Shown here piece after piece: positions 10,741 to 21,614 of a stretch of 64,000 nt of DNA (position 1 is its first letter; every line of letters begins with the position of its first letter). Below the pieces are notes generated by a model. It had not been told where the DNA came from and searched no databases. It saw only the letters and a program-made list of their open reading frames with translations. This DNA is from Sanguinoderma infundibulare. Its lineage: Eukaryota > Basidiomycota > Agaricomycetes > Polyporales > Polyporaceae. The translations under genes were made by a program, and so were the position numbers. The stretch lies in assembly GCA_032821775.1 (NCBI GenBank), contig JAVLRN010000001.1, positions 2,232,001-2,296,000 of the forward strand, read 5' to 3'.

Positions 10741-13349
10741 TTATCTTTTCAAATTAAGCCTGCGCCGCTTGGCTCGAATCCACCAGTACCGGACGACGCT
10801 CGAGTAGACGGTGAGGATGACGATTGACAGGGCGATGATGATCCCAAATCCGTTGAACTTGTGGCCATACAGATCGTTGTGAGGTACCATCACGTTCATC
10901 GATACTAAACCTGGAGGGGATGAGGACATTTTTCCTGTCGAATGGCTGGAATACATACCGATGAGCGTCTGAACACAAACGACACCGAAAGAAATGGACG
11001 TCAGGAACATAACGGCCTTGTCGCTATCCGATTTTGCTTTGTTGACAGAAAATCGGAGCTGCGAAAGGAACGTCGGATGCGACTGGCTGAGCATCCGTTC
11101 GTAGTGAGCGAGCGACTGTTGAAGGGTTATGATGTGATCTAGAAACATCACCCGTTAGCCCTATAGCCCGCATAAATGTGTGCCATCGTTACCTTGGACA
11201 TCACCCATATACACGAAGATGTCCATACCATCCTCCATTCCCGTCCCCAGACCCCACTCGCCCTTGGTTAGAAGGCGTTTCCTCACCTGCGCTACAACTT
11301 CGGATTTAAGGGACAAGAAGCGAGTCAAGGATGTGACAAGCCTCCGGGTCCGTGCCATACGAGTCACCGTGTTTGTTGGGTTATGGTATCCTGGGGCCTC
11401 GGTGTCGACGGCTTTAAAACGCGGTACGGCCGCGATGAGCTCCCCGATCGCACGCTTCCCCCGAAGGGCCATCATGGCAAATCCGAAGGGACTGGCGAAC
11501 CGGAGTCGCAAGACAACAGACTTGATTGAGACAGATTTCGCGAGGGTAGGTGAGGATCCTGACTCCTTCTCCTCTATATTTTCACCTGGGTATTTCTCCT
11601 CCGATGACGTAGGGTGGGGCTCCGAGGGCGACCTGTCTGGTATCGCAGGAGGGACGTTGTCTTCCACAAAACCGCCCCGTTCATTCAGAGAGAAGACGCG
11701 GCGATCCATCTCGACGGTCTCCTTCTCAATAATCTCTAGATACGGGAAATACGAGTCGATGATCGAATCCAGGAGGCCGTGAGCAATCCAATCTGTGTTT
11801 GAGGGATTAGCGAACAGCAGCGAATAGTTAAGGAAAACATACCAGACGAGGCATTAGCACTCTCGTCCAGCAGCATCATCCGATGCCGGACCCTGTCTAC
11901 GTGCTCTGCGTGCCGAAAAAGGTGAATTGACCGAAACGTCCAAACAGACCTGTTAACATACCATCAATATCGGCGAAATGGAACTATGCAGAGGAAAGTG
12001 AGCATCGGCTCCCACTCCGAGCCAGTAAGCAATGACACTTACAGAACAAATACCCTCCCGGAAAACGACAAGATACACGTTGACCTCTCCGACGATGCCT
12101 TCGTCGTCTGCATTCGCCGCATCCTCACTGAGCATGTTCCGAAGCCGCTCCCGGGTCTTCTGACTCTCGATGGCGCGGAAAGACAGGAAGTAGTATCCAA
12201 GCTTTGGGAACAGCTCCAGCTTCTCGCGCGGATCCTGAGTCAAAATGTCCTCCAGTGTCAAAGGATGTAAACCCAATAACTATTTTGGACCACGTATCAA
12301 TGGGAATCGCGACAGAGCAGGACTGATGAGGGACAAACCTTGCCAATCTGGCACATATCATCCCATGATGGAGAGGACACATCGAGCCACCACGCCTTGG
12401 GCACGCGCAGAGCTTCGAGCTGGGCAGTGGCAGGCCTCAGGGGCGGGACTAGAGGGGGAGACGGAGGGATTTCAGTCGTCGATGACGTCCGCTTGGGCTT
12501 CTCTTCCTTCCCGTTGCGAGGGGCAGTGCTTGGACCGGGAAGGGAAGAGGTCGGTCGCGCCACTCCCGACTGGTCCGACAGCATATAGTCTTGGAGCGGG
12601 AGAGATAGAGGGCGCGATGATGGCAAGGGGTCCGATGCATGCGGTACAGAGGGTACAGAGGGTGGGAAAGGCAGGGGATTGGAACGTACACGACGAACTT
12701 TCGCGCGGTCCCTCAGGACAACGTTCAGCCGCGCGGTGACCTCGTCCAGGTTTGTCGTACGGAGGATGGGATCCTGATTGACGAGCGCGATGCGCGCAGC
12801 CCTGCGTTCTGCAGCAGCCTGCGACTTGGCCAGGGCGGGCGCGAGCTTGGGCGTGTAGAAGACAAACCCGCGGGGGATCGTCCGGAGGTCTGCACGAGCC
12901 CGGATGCGAGCGGCGATCTCGCGCTCGGAGCGTTCGTTCTGTATCGTGGTCGCGATGCTGCGCGGCCGACGTTTCCGCCTGCGCGTCGTCTGAGACTTGC
13001 CACGGCTAACAGACGAAGCGGATGAGGTCGAGGAGGAAGAGGACAAACTCGAATCGGACCGCCATGCGCGAGCCCATCGCGATATTGCATTCTCCACTCC
13101 CGCAGAGATGGCACCCAGGCGGCCTCTAAAGACGGACGCACTTGATGTGGAGCTGGATGATGATGTGGAGGATACCGGGGAAGGCGTTCTGGGAGGCCCA
13201 GACGTAGGAGGGGTACCGCGATAGATGTCGGCGTCTTCAACATCTGTCTCCAAGGTATCGGTGAGGTCCAGAGGGTTTTGGACGTGACCGTACACTTCTG
13301 CGGGGGGCGGAGGTTGGAAGGAGGAACCTGGCTCGTCCTGAGGCGACAT
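10741..13349 (-). CDS. CorA-family magnesium transporter, fungal ALR/MNR2 type
   Basis: Predicted divalent-cation (Mg2+) channel/transporter, 760 residues, seven exons: 13349-12339, 12279-12043, 11983-11962, 11905-11843, 11792-11193, 11138-10959, 10910-10741. The ~330-residue N terminus is disordered, Ser/Pro/Arg-rich, as in Alr/Mnr2 proteins. The CorA cytosolic domain follows: LLGLHPLTLEDILTQDPREK, then VDRVRHRMMLLDES and WIAHGLLDSIIDSYFPYLE. Two C-terminal membrane helices follow, the first ending before S-M-N-V-M-V-P-H-N where the family has G-M-N, and the second FGIIIALSIVILTVYSSVV. The tail is basic, RAKRRRLNLKR. The membrane (plasma versus vacuole) cannot be told. A 22-base exon encodes FHFADID. 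Confidence 0.88.
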
Positions 13350-13651
13350 GCTGGAGGGAGGTACAGAGACTCGTTCCGCCGAGGGGAGTGGGGGGTCGGG
13401 TCGACTGCATCAAAGCCGCGCCGCGGTGTGGTAAGGGAGCTACATGGAAGTCGAGCGAAAAGAGGCTGGTGCCGTATAAGCCACCTGGCACCCGACTCAG
13501 CCTCAAAATGTCAAAATGTCACTCATCCCAGGCGCCCATCATCTTCAAAACTAGCGCCGGCCAATTGCACTCCCCTCAATGCAGAACGTGCATGGCACGT
13601 TAATGACCCTGGATCCATACAGGAGCGTACAGAACGTAGACAATACATGCC
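13350..13651. other. intergenic spacer
   Basis: Upstream flank of the Mg transporter and 3' flank of RRP36, both read leftwards. No feature seen. Confidence 0.5.
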
Positions 13652-15151
13652 TCAAGAGCGTCGACGGCGTTTCCTGGACTCGCCGTCGCCGTCAGGATGA
13701 GAACGCTTCAGGCGGGCGGGACCTTCTTGAGCAGATGCATTTCTCGAGCCAGACGACAGTCCCGGCGCAAACGGTCGCTTCTTCTTTTCCTTCTGGTTGA
13801 CCTTCTTCTGCTTCTTTTCAATCGCCTTGCGCACCGCACCCCTTCCTCCCCTCTCCGCCAGCGCGTCATACTTTGCGCGTAGCAGCAGCTCCTTCTTGTC
13901 CGCTACACGATGGAAGTGCGTGGTCAGTTACAAACATTGAAGCACATTCCGATTACTTACCACTCTTCAGGTACCATGCTTTCTTGCCTTGCTTCCGCTT
14001 CTCTCTTTCCTCCTTCGTAGCCTTACTGAGGGCCTCCATCTCCACCGTTTCGCGACGATCCTTGTTCACGGAGCTTTCAGCGCGCTTGACGGCGCGCTCC
14101 AGCCGATCGACTTCTGCTTCTCGCTCACCGCGGAGATCCCGGGGAGAATTGGCAAGCAATTTTCGTGCGCGCTTGAGATTCTCTCTTAGCGTCGTTAGCT
14201 CCTCCTGGTGCATGTCGGAGAGGAAGCCATATTGAGCGTGGAACCGCCTAGCTTCGAAGTCGCCGGTGACAGGAAGGAATCGTGGATCGCGGTTTGCCTT
14301 GTAGACACGGATAAGCAAGGACACACTCGGTGTACAAGTCATGGATGTATTTGCATACTTTCTGTTCGGCGACAAATCTTGAACGTGATACTGGCCTCTT
14401 CGATGACATCTCTGTGGGACTACAACACATCTCAGACACCCTCCTTAAACCAGAAAACGTGTGACTCACGCATGCTTGTTCCTGCGCTTCGGTATTTCTG
14501 TCTTTTGTCGATTGGGTTCCTCCTTCTCCTTGCCCTTATCAAAGTGAGGTCCACGAACGTACGATGCCGGCTCCAGTTCCGAGACATCCGAATGGTTATC
14601 TTCGTCCGAATGGTCCTCTTCATCAGAATCCGAGAGGGTAGATGATTGGGCCAAAGCCTTTCGTGCCTTCCGCAAGGCGCCGAAGGATAGTGACTGTAAC
14701 CCTTCTTGCTGAGAGAATCCACGGTTCAGATCACTGCCTCGAGACGGCACGAGCGACATACCAATCTTGACTTTCGTGTCTCTTCGTCGTCGCTGCTCTC
14801 GGGGTCCTCCTCATCCTCCTCGACCTCGTCTAACTCTTCGTCATCTACCCACTGCGCGACGCGTGGAGCATCTGGTTCCGCATCGTCAACGTCTCCTGGG
14901 TTGATGCCTCCTTCCTCAAGATCTTCTTCTTCGCCTTCTGACCCTGAAGGATCAGCGCCAAAGTCATCTCCTTCCAAGAATCCACCAGAGGAAGAGCTTG
15001 CTGAAGATTGTTCCGACTCGGATTCATCTCGAGAAAGCCTTGCTTGAGCAGATTTTACACGGGGAGCGCGGGGCGCAGTTTTGGACTTCGCTGCGGAAGT
15101 GAAGGCATGTTGCGGTGGTCGCCTGGAAGCGGGGCGTGGTCTCCGAGGCAT
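13652..15151 (-). CDS. RRP36: rRNA biogenesis protein RRP36
   Basis: RRP36-family protein, needed for early 18S rRNA cleavages in the 90S pre-ribosome (nucleolus). Five exons: 15151-14762, 14708-14470, 14419-14359, 14297-13961, 13902-13652, 425 residues. The N-terminal ~130 residues are acidic, Ser/Glu/Asp-rich. The family core then reads LQSLSFGALRKARKAL, KHAPTEMSSKRPVSR, ANRDPRFLPVTGDFEARRF and YGFLSDMHQEEL. A long charged helix follows, then KKAWYLKSGADKKELLLRAKYDAL and a basic C-terminal tail with nuclear-localisation-like KR runs. The ATG at 15151 is chosen because MPRRPRP resembles family starts. An open frame upstream (15540 leftwards) overlaps in another phase and is treated separately. 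Confidence 0.9.
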
Positions 15152-15842
15152 ATCAGAATCAGCGGGGTGCAAGCAAGCGTGGAGAGATCCAGGGAGCACG
15201 AGTCGCCTGCAAAAAGCGCGGCTTTCGGCTTATCAGATAAGACAACAACTGAACGTGACCGCGTTTCGACGGCACCCAGCCTCAGGCTCGAGGACCAACC
15301 TCGTTCTACTCCTCGTCCGCTCTCGGATATCGCACCTAGCACCGCTCGCTGCCCACATACAGAACGTACGGGTCCGTTACTGGGTCCGATACTTCCTACT
15401 TGGTGCGAATCAAAGTTGCCTGCGTCTTGCTCAGTAAGCTCACGTTTAACAATGCTGCGATATTCCCGCCCAATGGCGGCACGCAAAGCGCGTATTGGCT
15501 CATCCCATCCGAACCTTCGCATAGTCTCGTAGCCAGACATTACAGAGAAGAAACCACGTGCATGGTCAGATAAGGAAAGGAGAAGGGAAGAAACCGAGCA
15601 AAGATAGACCTTATAACTGTCGTGTCATAGATGCGGCCCCTCCGGCTCCCGTCCAGGTTTACACGAGGTATGTACTGTCCCTACATACCTATATTCAGCC
15701 CCTCTTGCGCTTTGTGCGTGGTTGCTCTTTGTCACCGCCGCGCACCATCCTCCCCCTTCTCGTTCTCGTCCCATTTAAGCACACCCGGCTAACATTCGGC
15801 CCAGTCATAACACGGCACCTACACCCCTCAACCCCCGCACCC
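15152..15842. other. divergent intergenic region, possible extra small ORF
   Basis: Between RRP36 and the FMN reductase gene, which diverge. On the minus strand an ATG at 15540 opens 161 codons beginning MSGYETMRRFGWDEP, overlapping the start of RRP36 in another frame. Its first ~45 residues look protein-like, the rest less so. It could be an upstream exon, a uORF or chance. Confidence 0.3.
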
Positions 15843-16430
15843 ATGTCCAAAGTCGCGCTCATCATGGGCAGCCTCCGCCGGCCAGGGAACGGCATCGGCA
15901 TCGCCCACTGGCTCACCCCCCTCCTCCGCAAGAACCTCGACTCGACCGACGTCGTCTTCCTCGACTCTACCAAACACCCTCTCCCGCTCGGGCCCATCAC
16001 CGATGGCTCGTACGTCCCCGCCGAGATCCGCGACCCCGCGCAGTACCCGAACCCGACCGTTCGCGAGTTCGCGACGCTCATAAGCTCCTGCAGCGGCTTC
16101 GTCTTCCTCTCCCCCGAGTACAGCGGCTCGTTCCCCGGCGAGCTTAAGAACACGCTCGACCACCTCTACTGGGAGTGGCTCAACAAGCCCGCCTTGGTTG
16201 TCACCTACGGCGGAGGCGGGGGCAAGCGTGCTGCTGTGCAACTCCGAGGTTTGTTGGGCGGACCGTTCAAGATGAAGATCGCGGAGAAGGGTACCGCTAT
16301 CAAGTGGCCGAAGGGCTCCGGCATCGTGCCTGCCGAAGGGGAAGCACCGGAGTGGCTTCGGGGGTTCGAGTCGGATGTGTTGGAGGCAGTAGAAGAGTTC
16401 AAGAGTTTGTTAGCCAATGCGTCGGCATGA
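15843..16430 (+). CDS. NADPH-dependent FMN reductase family flavoprotein
   Basis: Intronless 195-residue flavodoxin-like protein (FMN_red family, as in azoreductase/ArsH/chromate reductase relatives). The FMN phosphate loop is near residues 9-17 (GSLRRPGNG), followed by the family motif FLSPEYSGSFPGELKNTLDHL and a late Gly-rich YGGGGGKRAAVQLR loop. It is expected to reduce flavin, quinone or azo compounds with NADPH in the cytosol; the substrate cannot be told. The ATG is the first one aligning with the beta-1 strand KVALIMGSLR. The absence of introns is unusual here; it may reflect a short gene or a more recent origin. Confidence 0.85.
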   Translation: MSKVALIMGSLRRPGNGIGIAHWLTPLLRKNLDSTDVVFLDSTKHPLPLGPITDGSYVPAEIRDPAQYPNPTVREFATLISSCSGFVFLSPEYSGSFPGELKNTLDHLYWEWLNKPALVVTYGGGGGKRAAVQLRGLLGGPFKMKIAEKGTAIKWPKGSGIVPAEGEAPEWLRGFESDVLEAVEEFKSLLANASA

Positions 16431-16539
16431 TCAATTGCCAGTACGTCCATTCATCCTGACATACCATCGACCCCTTCCTCCCTGAGATATTCCCACAAAA
16501 AGCGTACAAGAAGGCTTTCTCAGATCTCCCCTCCTCCAA

Positions 16540-16567
16540 GATGGTATGTACAGGATGGTATGTACAG
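16540..16567. repeat. 14-base tandem duplication
   Basis: Two adjacent exact copies of GATGGTATGTACAG in the spacer just beyond the end of the membrane-protein gene. Probably slippage; no function inferred. Confidence 0.6.
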
Positions 16568-16597
16568 GATGATGTGGCGTCAAGGTCGTATCTGTCA

Positions 16598-19500
16598 TTA
16601 GATCGTCGCTTTCATAGAGTCCTTTCCTTCCCCAGTCCCGTTCAGTTCTCTCCACTTACCCGACATCCGTGCACTCCTAGTCTTCTGCCCCTCCAACAGC
16701 ACATACTTCCCATTCTCCAGCCGCACGTCCAGCGAAAGGCCATGTGAAGCATCCCCCGCCCTCCAGAGTGGCCTGAGCCCGAACCACACCGCGACCTTGG
16801 AGAAGCATTGCCGTCGACTGCTCTTCTTGCCGAGCACGGGATCGTCCAAGATGCCTTCCCAGCGATAGATCGGTCGTGGCCGAATCTCTTCGTCATCATA
16901 CTCGGTTCCTGCCCCAGTTCCCAGTGTGGAAGGGCGAGGCAGTGTCTGGAGGTCGATTTCCTCCATGTCGAGCTCCGACGTGTCTTCTCCGAGATGGAAT
17001 ATGATAGCCTGTGAGCACCGTGTAAGGGACTCTCCGCGTACGAAACCGATGCGCAACCGGAATGCGACTCACTCCATTCATACCGTGGTACACGATATCG
17101 TTCATCCGGAGGTACATCTTGTTCAGGAATCCAGCATGGAAGAAGTCGGAGAACTTCGGCTTCTTGTTCAACATACCGCGCTGGGTGAGGAAGTTCTCCA
17201 GCGCCGCCCTGGGCAGGGGCGTGTACGCGATCGACGTGGGGTAGTGCGGATTGAAGTCCGTCTCGTACTTCTCGAGCGCACTGATCGTGTCGTAGTTCCT
17301 CCGCCACAAGTCGTCCTGCGATGGTCATAAGCATCCACCTCTGGGGGCGGCAAACAGAGATAAACTCACCCAGAAGATGTACCACCACGTCGCCAGCTCG
17401 GTCCGGGTGACCGCCTCCAGCCGTTCGTACGAGATACCAAACACGTCCACGCTCGCCGCCATGAGCTTCCTGACGCGCGGGTCCCGCTCCATGTCGACCG
17501 CGCGCCTCGACACCCCAATGGCTTCTCGCGGCTGGTCGTACACGTCGGTCAGGAAACGGTACGAGAGTGTGTTCTGCTTCCACTCAAACTCCTTCCGGTG
17601 GTGTTGCCGGTAGTTGTGCAATATCCCCTCGATGTACGATAGGCGACCCGGAATCAGGTGCTGGTTCATGGCGAGGAAGCGCGCAAGCAGCTGGTTGACG
17701 TCGAAGTCGTCCGTGACCCCGATGACCGTCCCGTCCACCTTGACGTCCCTGGCGAAGCTGATCTCGATATCGAAACCGCTGCCCAGGTCGAGACCTTGCC
17801 AATCGACGTGTCCGTGGCGTTTGATGGTGAACTTCCCTGCCTGGTAGTGGACGGACGTCTGGGCTCCATAGCGCTTACAGCAACAGCAGAACGCGTCGCG
17901 GTCCCCGACCTCCTGAGGTCGGTGTCAAAGGGTATTAGGAAGGACGGAAACAGTTGCACAAACCTGAACGTGGTTGTAGGGCCATCGGACAAATTGCCCA
18001 TCCAGAGCACGCAGCGCCATCCGGAGCTGACGTTTGTGCATGATATCCTCGCTGGAGTTTTGGCGGATGTAGGCTTCCAGGTCTTTCACCTCGCTGAGCA
18101 CAACCTCGGGACCATCGTCGTATTCAAGAACCTAGAATATCGATGAACATTGGAAACATTGCCACCACGATCCGTACTCACCAAGGTTGGCGGGAAAGGG
18201 ATCCACCAAGCGTTCCCGAAGAACTTCGTACATCTTCGAGGTGTGGCGCCAGGAGGCTTCCAGTAGCAGTCCGGTCCGATGAAGTTCTCGAGGATTGTCT
18301 CCTCCATATATTGGAACCATTCGTAGTCGGGACCCGACATGAACCTCACCGCCTTGGTGTACGCTACGCCTCCAACCTCTCGCAGAATCTACAACACCAG
18401 ATAAGCACGCACGTTAAAGCTGAACTGGAAGTGAAGCCATGCGTACCTTCAGGTTCTCGACATGTCTTTCTCCTGGAGTGCCCTTGAAGTTGAGCAGGTA
18501 TGGAGGATACTCGTCCTTTCGTGCCTGTTTGAACTCCATGGCCTGGTCCTTGGGTATGCGGCAGTGCTCGTCCGTGAGTAGCAAGGTCGTGATGGCCTCC
18601 TGCCAGATTCTACGCTTCGTGTGTGGGGAATTTGAGGATAGATCCAGCCTAGGTGAAAATATATCGATGCCTGCGATGTGGTGTGAGACGGCATTCGATG
18701 ATGCGAAGCAACCGAATGCTTACTGAAATCAATCCGGCGGGCAAGTCCTAGTACAGACGTTAACAAGTGAGCCATGGTCAATGACAACCAAAAATACATA
18801 CTCTTGACTTCCCGACGAGAGATGGACATGTTGATGAGAATGAAGTCTGGGAGGAATGTAAGTTGCCAACCTAAGCACTTGAAATACGGATACTGACAGA
18901 TACTGAGACTATAAGTTACGCCATAGATTCTAGACCGCGCGCGTCAGGATAGCATCCAAGCAAGACGATAAGACGGGACATACACGTAGAGTACAGGTCC
19001 GTTGAAGATGGCTTGTCCGGGTATGTTAAGTGCGACAGCAAGAGACGTTGCAGAAGTCAAGACGTAGTTGAGTCGAGAGAACCATTCGCTGGCGTTGTTG
19101 AGAGGATCTTGGAAAGGAGCGAGAACACATTGCATGGTGAAGAATACAACCATAGCGACCACGAGCAAAGCTTGGCGAGCGACAGCGACACTCTCCCGTG
19201 CGGCAATATTCCGGAAGAGACAATTGTCAGGGCTGACAACGGCAGTGAGAAGGAGGGTAGTTAGTTTGGCGAGGAGGTACGTTGACTCGTATGTCGCCCA
19301 TCCTCGTCGGAACCCTGGGTCCGGGTAAGCGACCATTTCTCTTATACAATGACGGCAAGTAACATACCACCGTACAGAAAAGACAGGGGGTTCCTATCCC
19401 GGTCCAGAAGCCGCTGGTATTCACGATCCATATCGCTCTGGCTTCGTAATGCACCAAGTTCGGTATACCGGTCAACTTTCGGATAGATGCGCTTTATGGT

Positions 19501-21307
19501 TTGGCGAAGGTGAATCGGGTACCAGATTGTCAACTGCCAAGCAATCCGTCAGTAAGGTTTCTAGAAAGATGTGCTCTGTCATTATACGCACTCCAACGAA
19601 ACACACAAGTGCAAGTATGACAGCGGCGGGAGCCCAGTTAATCTCGTTGCGTAGCATCGTCGTCGTATAGCAGAAGTCCAGCGGATCACGGTATTGGTCC
19701 GGCGGCCCTAAGGGTAACGGATTCGGAGGAAAGGTAGTCGCATTGGTGTATGGATTTGGGACCGCCCACAAATCATCCGACCAAACGAGGATGTGGACCG
19801 CCATTGTGCTCAAAGGAAGGTAAATGACTGTCAGCGTAAAGCTGGTCAAGACGACGGGCCAAGTGTTCTTCAAGTATGTGGTTGACTGCAATCCCTCTGG
19901 AATGATCACGGCACAGCAGGCGGCGGTCATCCTCATGAAGAAATAGAGGAGAACGCCGGCGATGCTCATGAACACGACGAGCAGGATGAGAGATTGCACC
20001 AAAGACGAGGCGAAGTTGAGCGCGAGAATGTTCGGTCTAGTGGTTCATTCGATCAGGCAGGTTCAAACGAGATAAGGAGATACTGACATTGTCCGCAACA
20101 CGATGGCTCGCACGTTACCCCCCGTTTTGATCCCATGCGAGACTGCAACATGTCAGTCACGGTGGACCTTTGAAAGATAGACGATACATACAGAACGTGC
20201 TGAGGAGTATTGCAAAGATTTGAAGGGTATCCACCAGTCCCTGCACACTGTAGAATGAGGCGATCATGCTCGAGCCCTATAATACAAACACAAGTTCAGG
20301 GTAAGTCCTCCGCATCAGAACTGGACTTTGTGGCTACTAACAGTGATTGCAACTGCGATGTTGGATAGACTGGAGAAAATCGAATTACGATTTCTCCATG
20401 GAGGTGGAGGGGTATAGTTGTTCTCGAGATCCATAAGCGTGGCGCCATTCAGCTTGTCCAGCGGTGGGAACGGCGCGACGTCAGTTGCCTTGCCTTTCCC
20501 CTTCCCATTGCTCGCATGTGTGATGGGGAACGAGGGTAATTCGAGGGTCGAGATGTACTCGTCGAGCTTGGGGAGAGATACGGGAGCAGCATTTCGAGCC
20601 AGGATTTGTGACAGAGGGATGGGTGTATGTGGTCCCAAGACGCGGGACGGCTGGACAAGAGTGACGGTTGACGAGGAGAGTGGAGGATTCTTGTACACCG
20701 TGGACGTGGACGCGATGGAAGCCGTATCCGCTTGGTACCGGAATTGGGAATGGGGACGGGACCCCAAGGTTCCAGCGGGAAGTGTAGTCTGCGACAAACC
20801 CGTGGTGCTCGGAAGGAACGCGTTCAGCTCAATCGCCGCCGAGTCCTCGGCGCGGTCGTCCTCTTTCTTGGCCCATCCAGAGGCGTGTGGTCGAGAGCTA
20901 CCGCGGGTGAAAATGCTCTGTTGACGGCCTGACACACTCAAAAGCTCGTCTGCAACGTCCGCATCCACTACCGTGGTGGTCGCCTCGTCGTCATCAACGT
21001 TGCTGAGCGGAGCGTAAGCTGTCGACGATCCACCAGAAATGGACGCGTCTGGGATTGTGGGATCATCCTCCTGGTCGGCCGAGCTCGGTTCGCGCCTGCG
21101 CAAAAGAGGGTGTGCGATGAATCTGGCGGGAGTAGGCGACAGGACATTGAGGGTATGTCGTGATGAGGTAGCCTCAGGCGTGCGCAAGGAAGGGGAAGGG
21201 CCATTTTGTGACGCTCTGCGATCTTGACTAGATTGAGTGCGAGATGAGGACGGCGGGGAGTCAACCGAGTGCGATTCGTAGAGACCGACCAGGTCCTTCA
21301 CCGCCAT
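16598..21307 (-). CDS. large polytopic membrane protein, function unknown
   Basis: Fifteen exons sum to 1314 codons in frame: 21307-20342, 20276-20192, 20142-20088, 20036-19592, 19533-19368, 19314-18984, 18929-18898, 18846-18802, 18747-18724, 18670-18447, 18388-18182, 18131-17964, 17912-17370, 17315-17073, 17008-16598. The first ~320 residues are disordered and Ser/Thr/Pro-rich. Next come several hydrophobic segments (e.g. SLILLVVFMSIAGVLLYFF, VVLTSFTLTVIYLPLSTM, APAAVILALVCFVG, LLTAVVSPDNCLF region, VVAMVVFFTMQCVL). The C-terminal ~650 residues are soluble-looking, with motifs such as PDYEWFQYMEETILENFIGP and DAFCCCCKRYG. The central membrane part faintly recalls fungal TRP/Flc-like proteins, but I cannot assign it. 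The true ATG is 21307. Confidence 0.75.
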
Positions 21308-21614
21308 CCTCTGGGTATGCAAGATCGTGAGGCCAGGGCGAGGAGATCGAGCCCGTCAGGAGAGCATGCCCTGTGGTGAGGGAGGGAGGAGCGTGGGTCC
21401 GACGCCGCCGTCGGCAGTCCCTGGGCTCAGGTCCCGTCTCGAGCTCGGACGCGACGCGGTGGCTCGGTTTGCGCGCACGTGGCTCAGCTCTTCGAGGTAC
21501 TCTTCCCAGTTTGGTCGTTGACGTCGTTGGGTTTCACCCGTAGCCGTGGACAGCCCAAACAGCGTGCAAAATGTTCGGGATATATTTACATATACACAGA
21601 CAGGCAACGCACGA
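21308..21614. other. intergenic spacer
   Basis: Upstream flank of the large membrane-protein gene and 3' flank of the DUF2235 gene, in tandem. No feature seen. Confidence 0.45.

Noticed and set aside
21308..21322. Start of the large membrane protein at 21322
   Set aside because: The codon there is TTG; the first true ATG in frame is at 21307.
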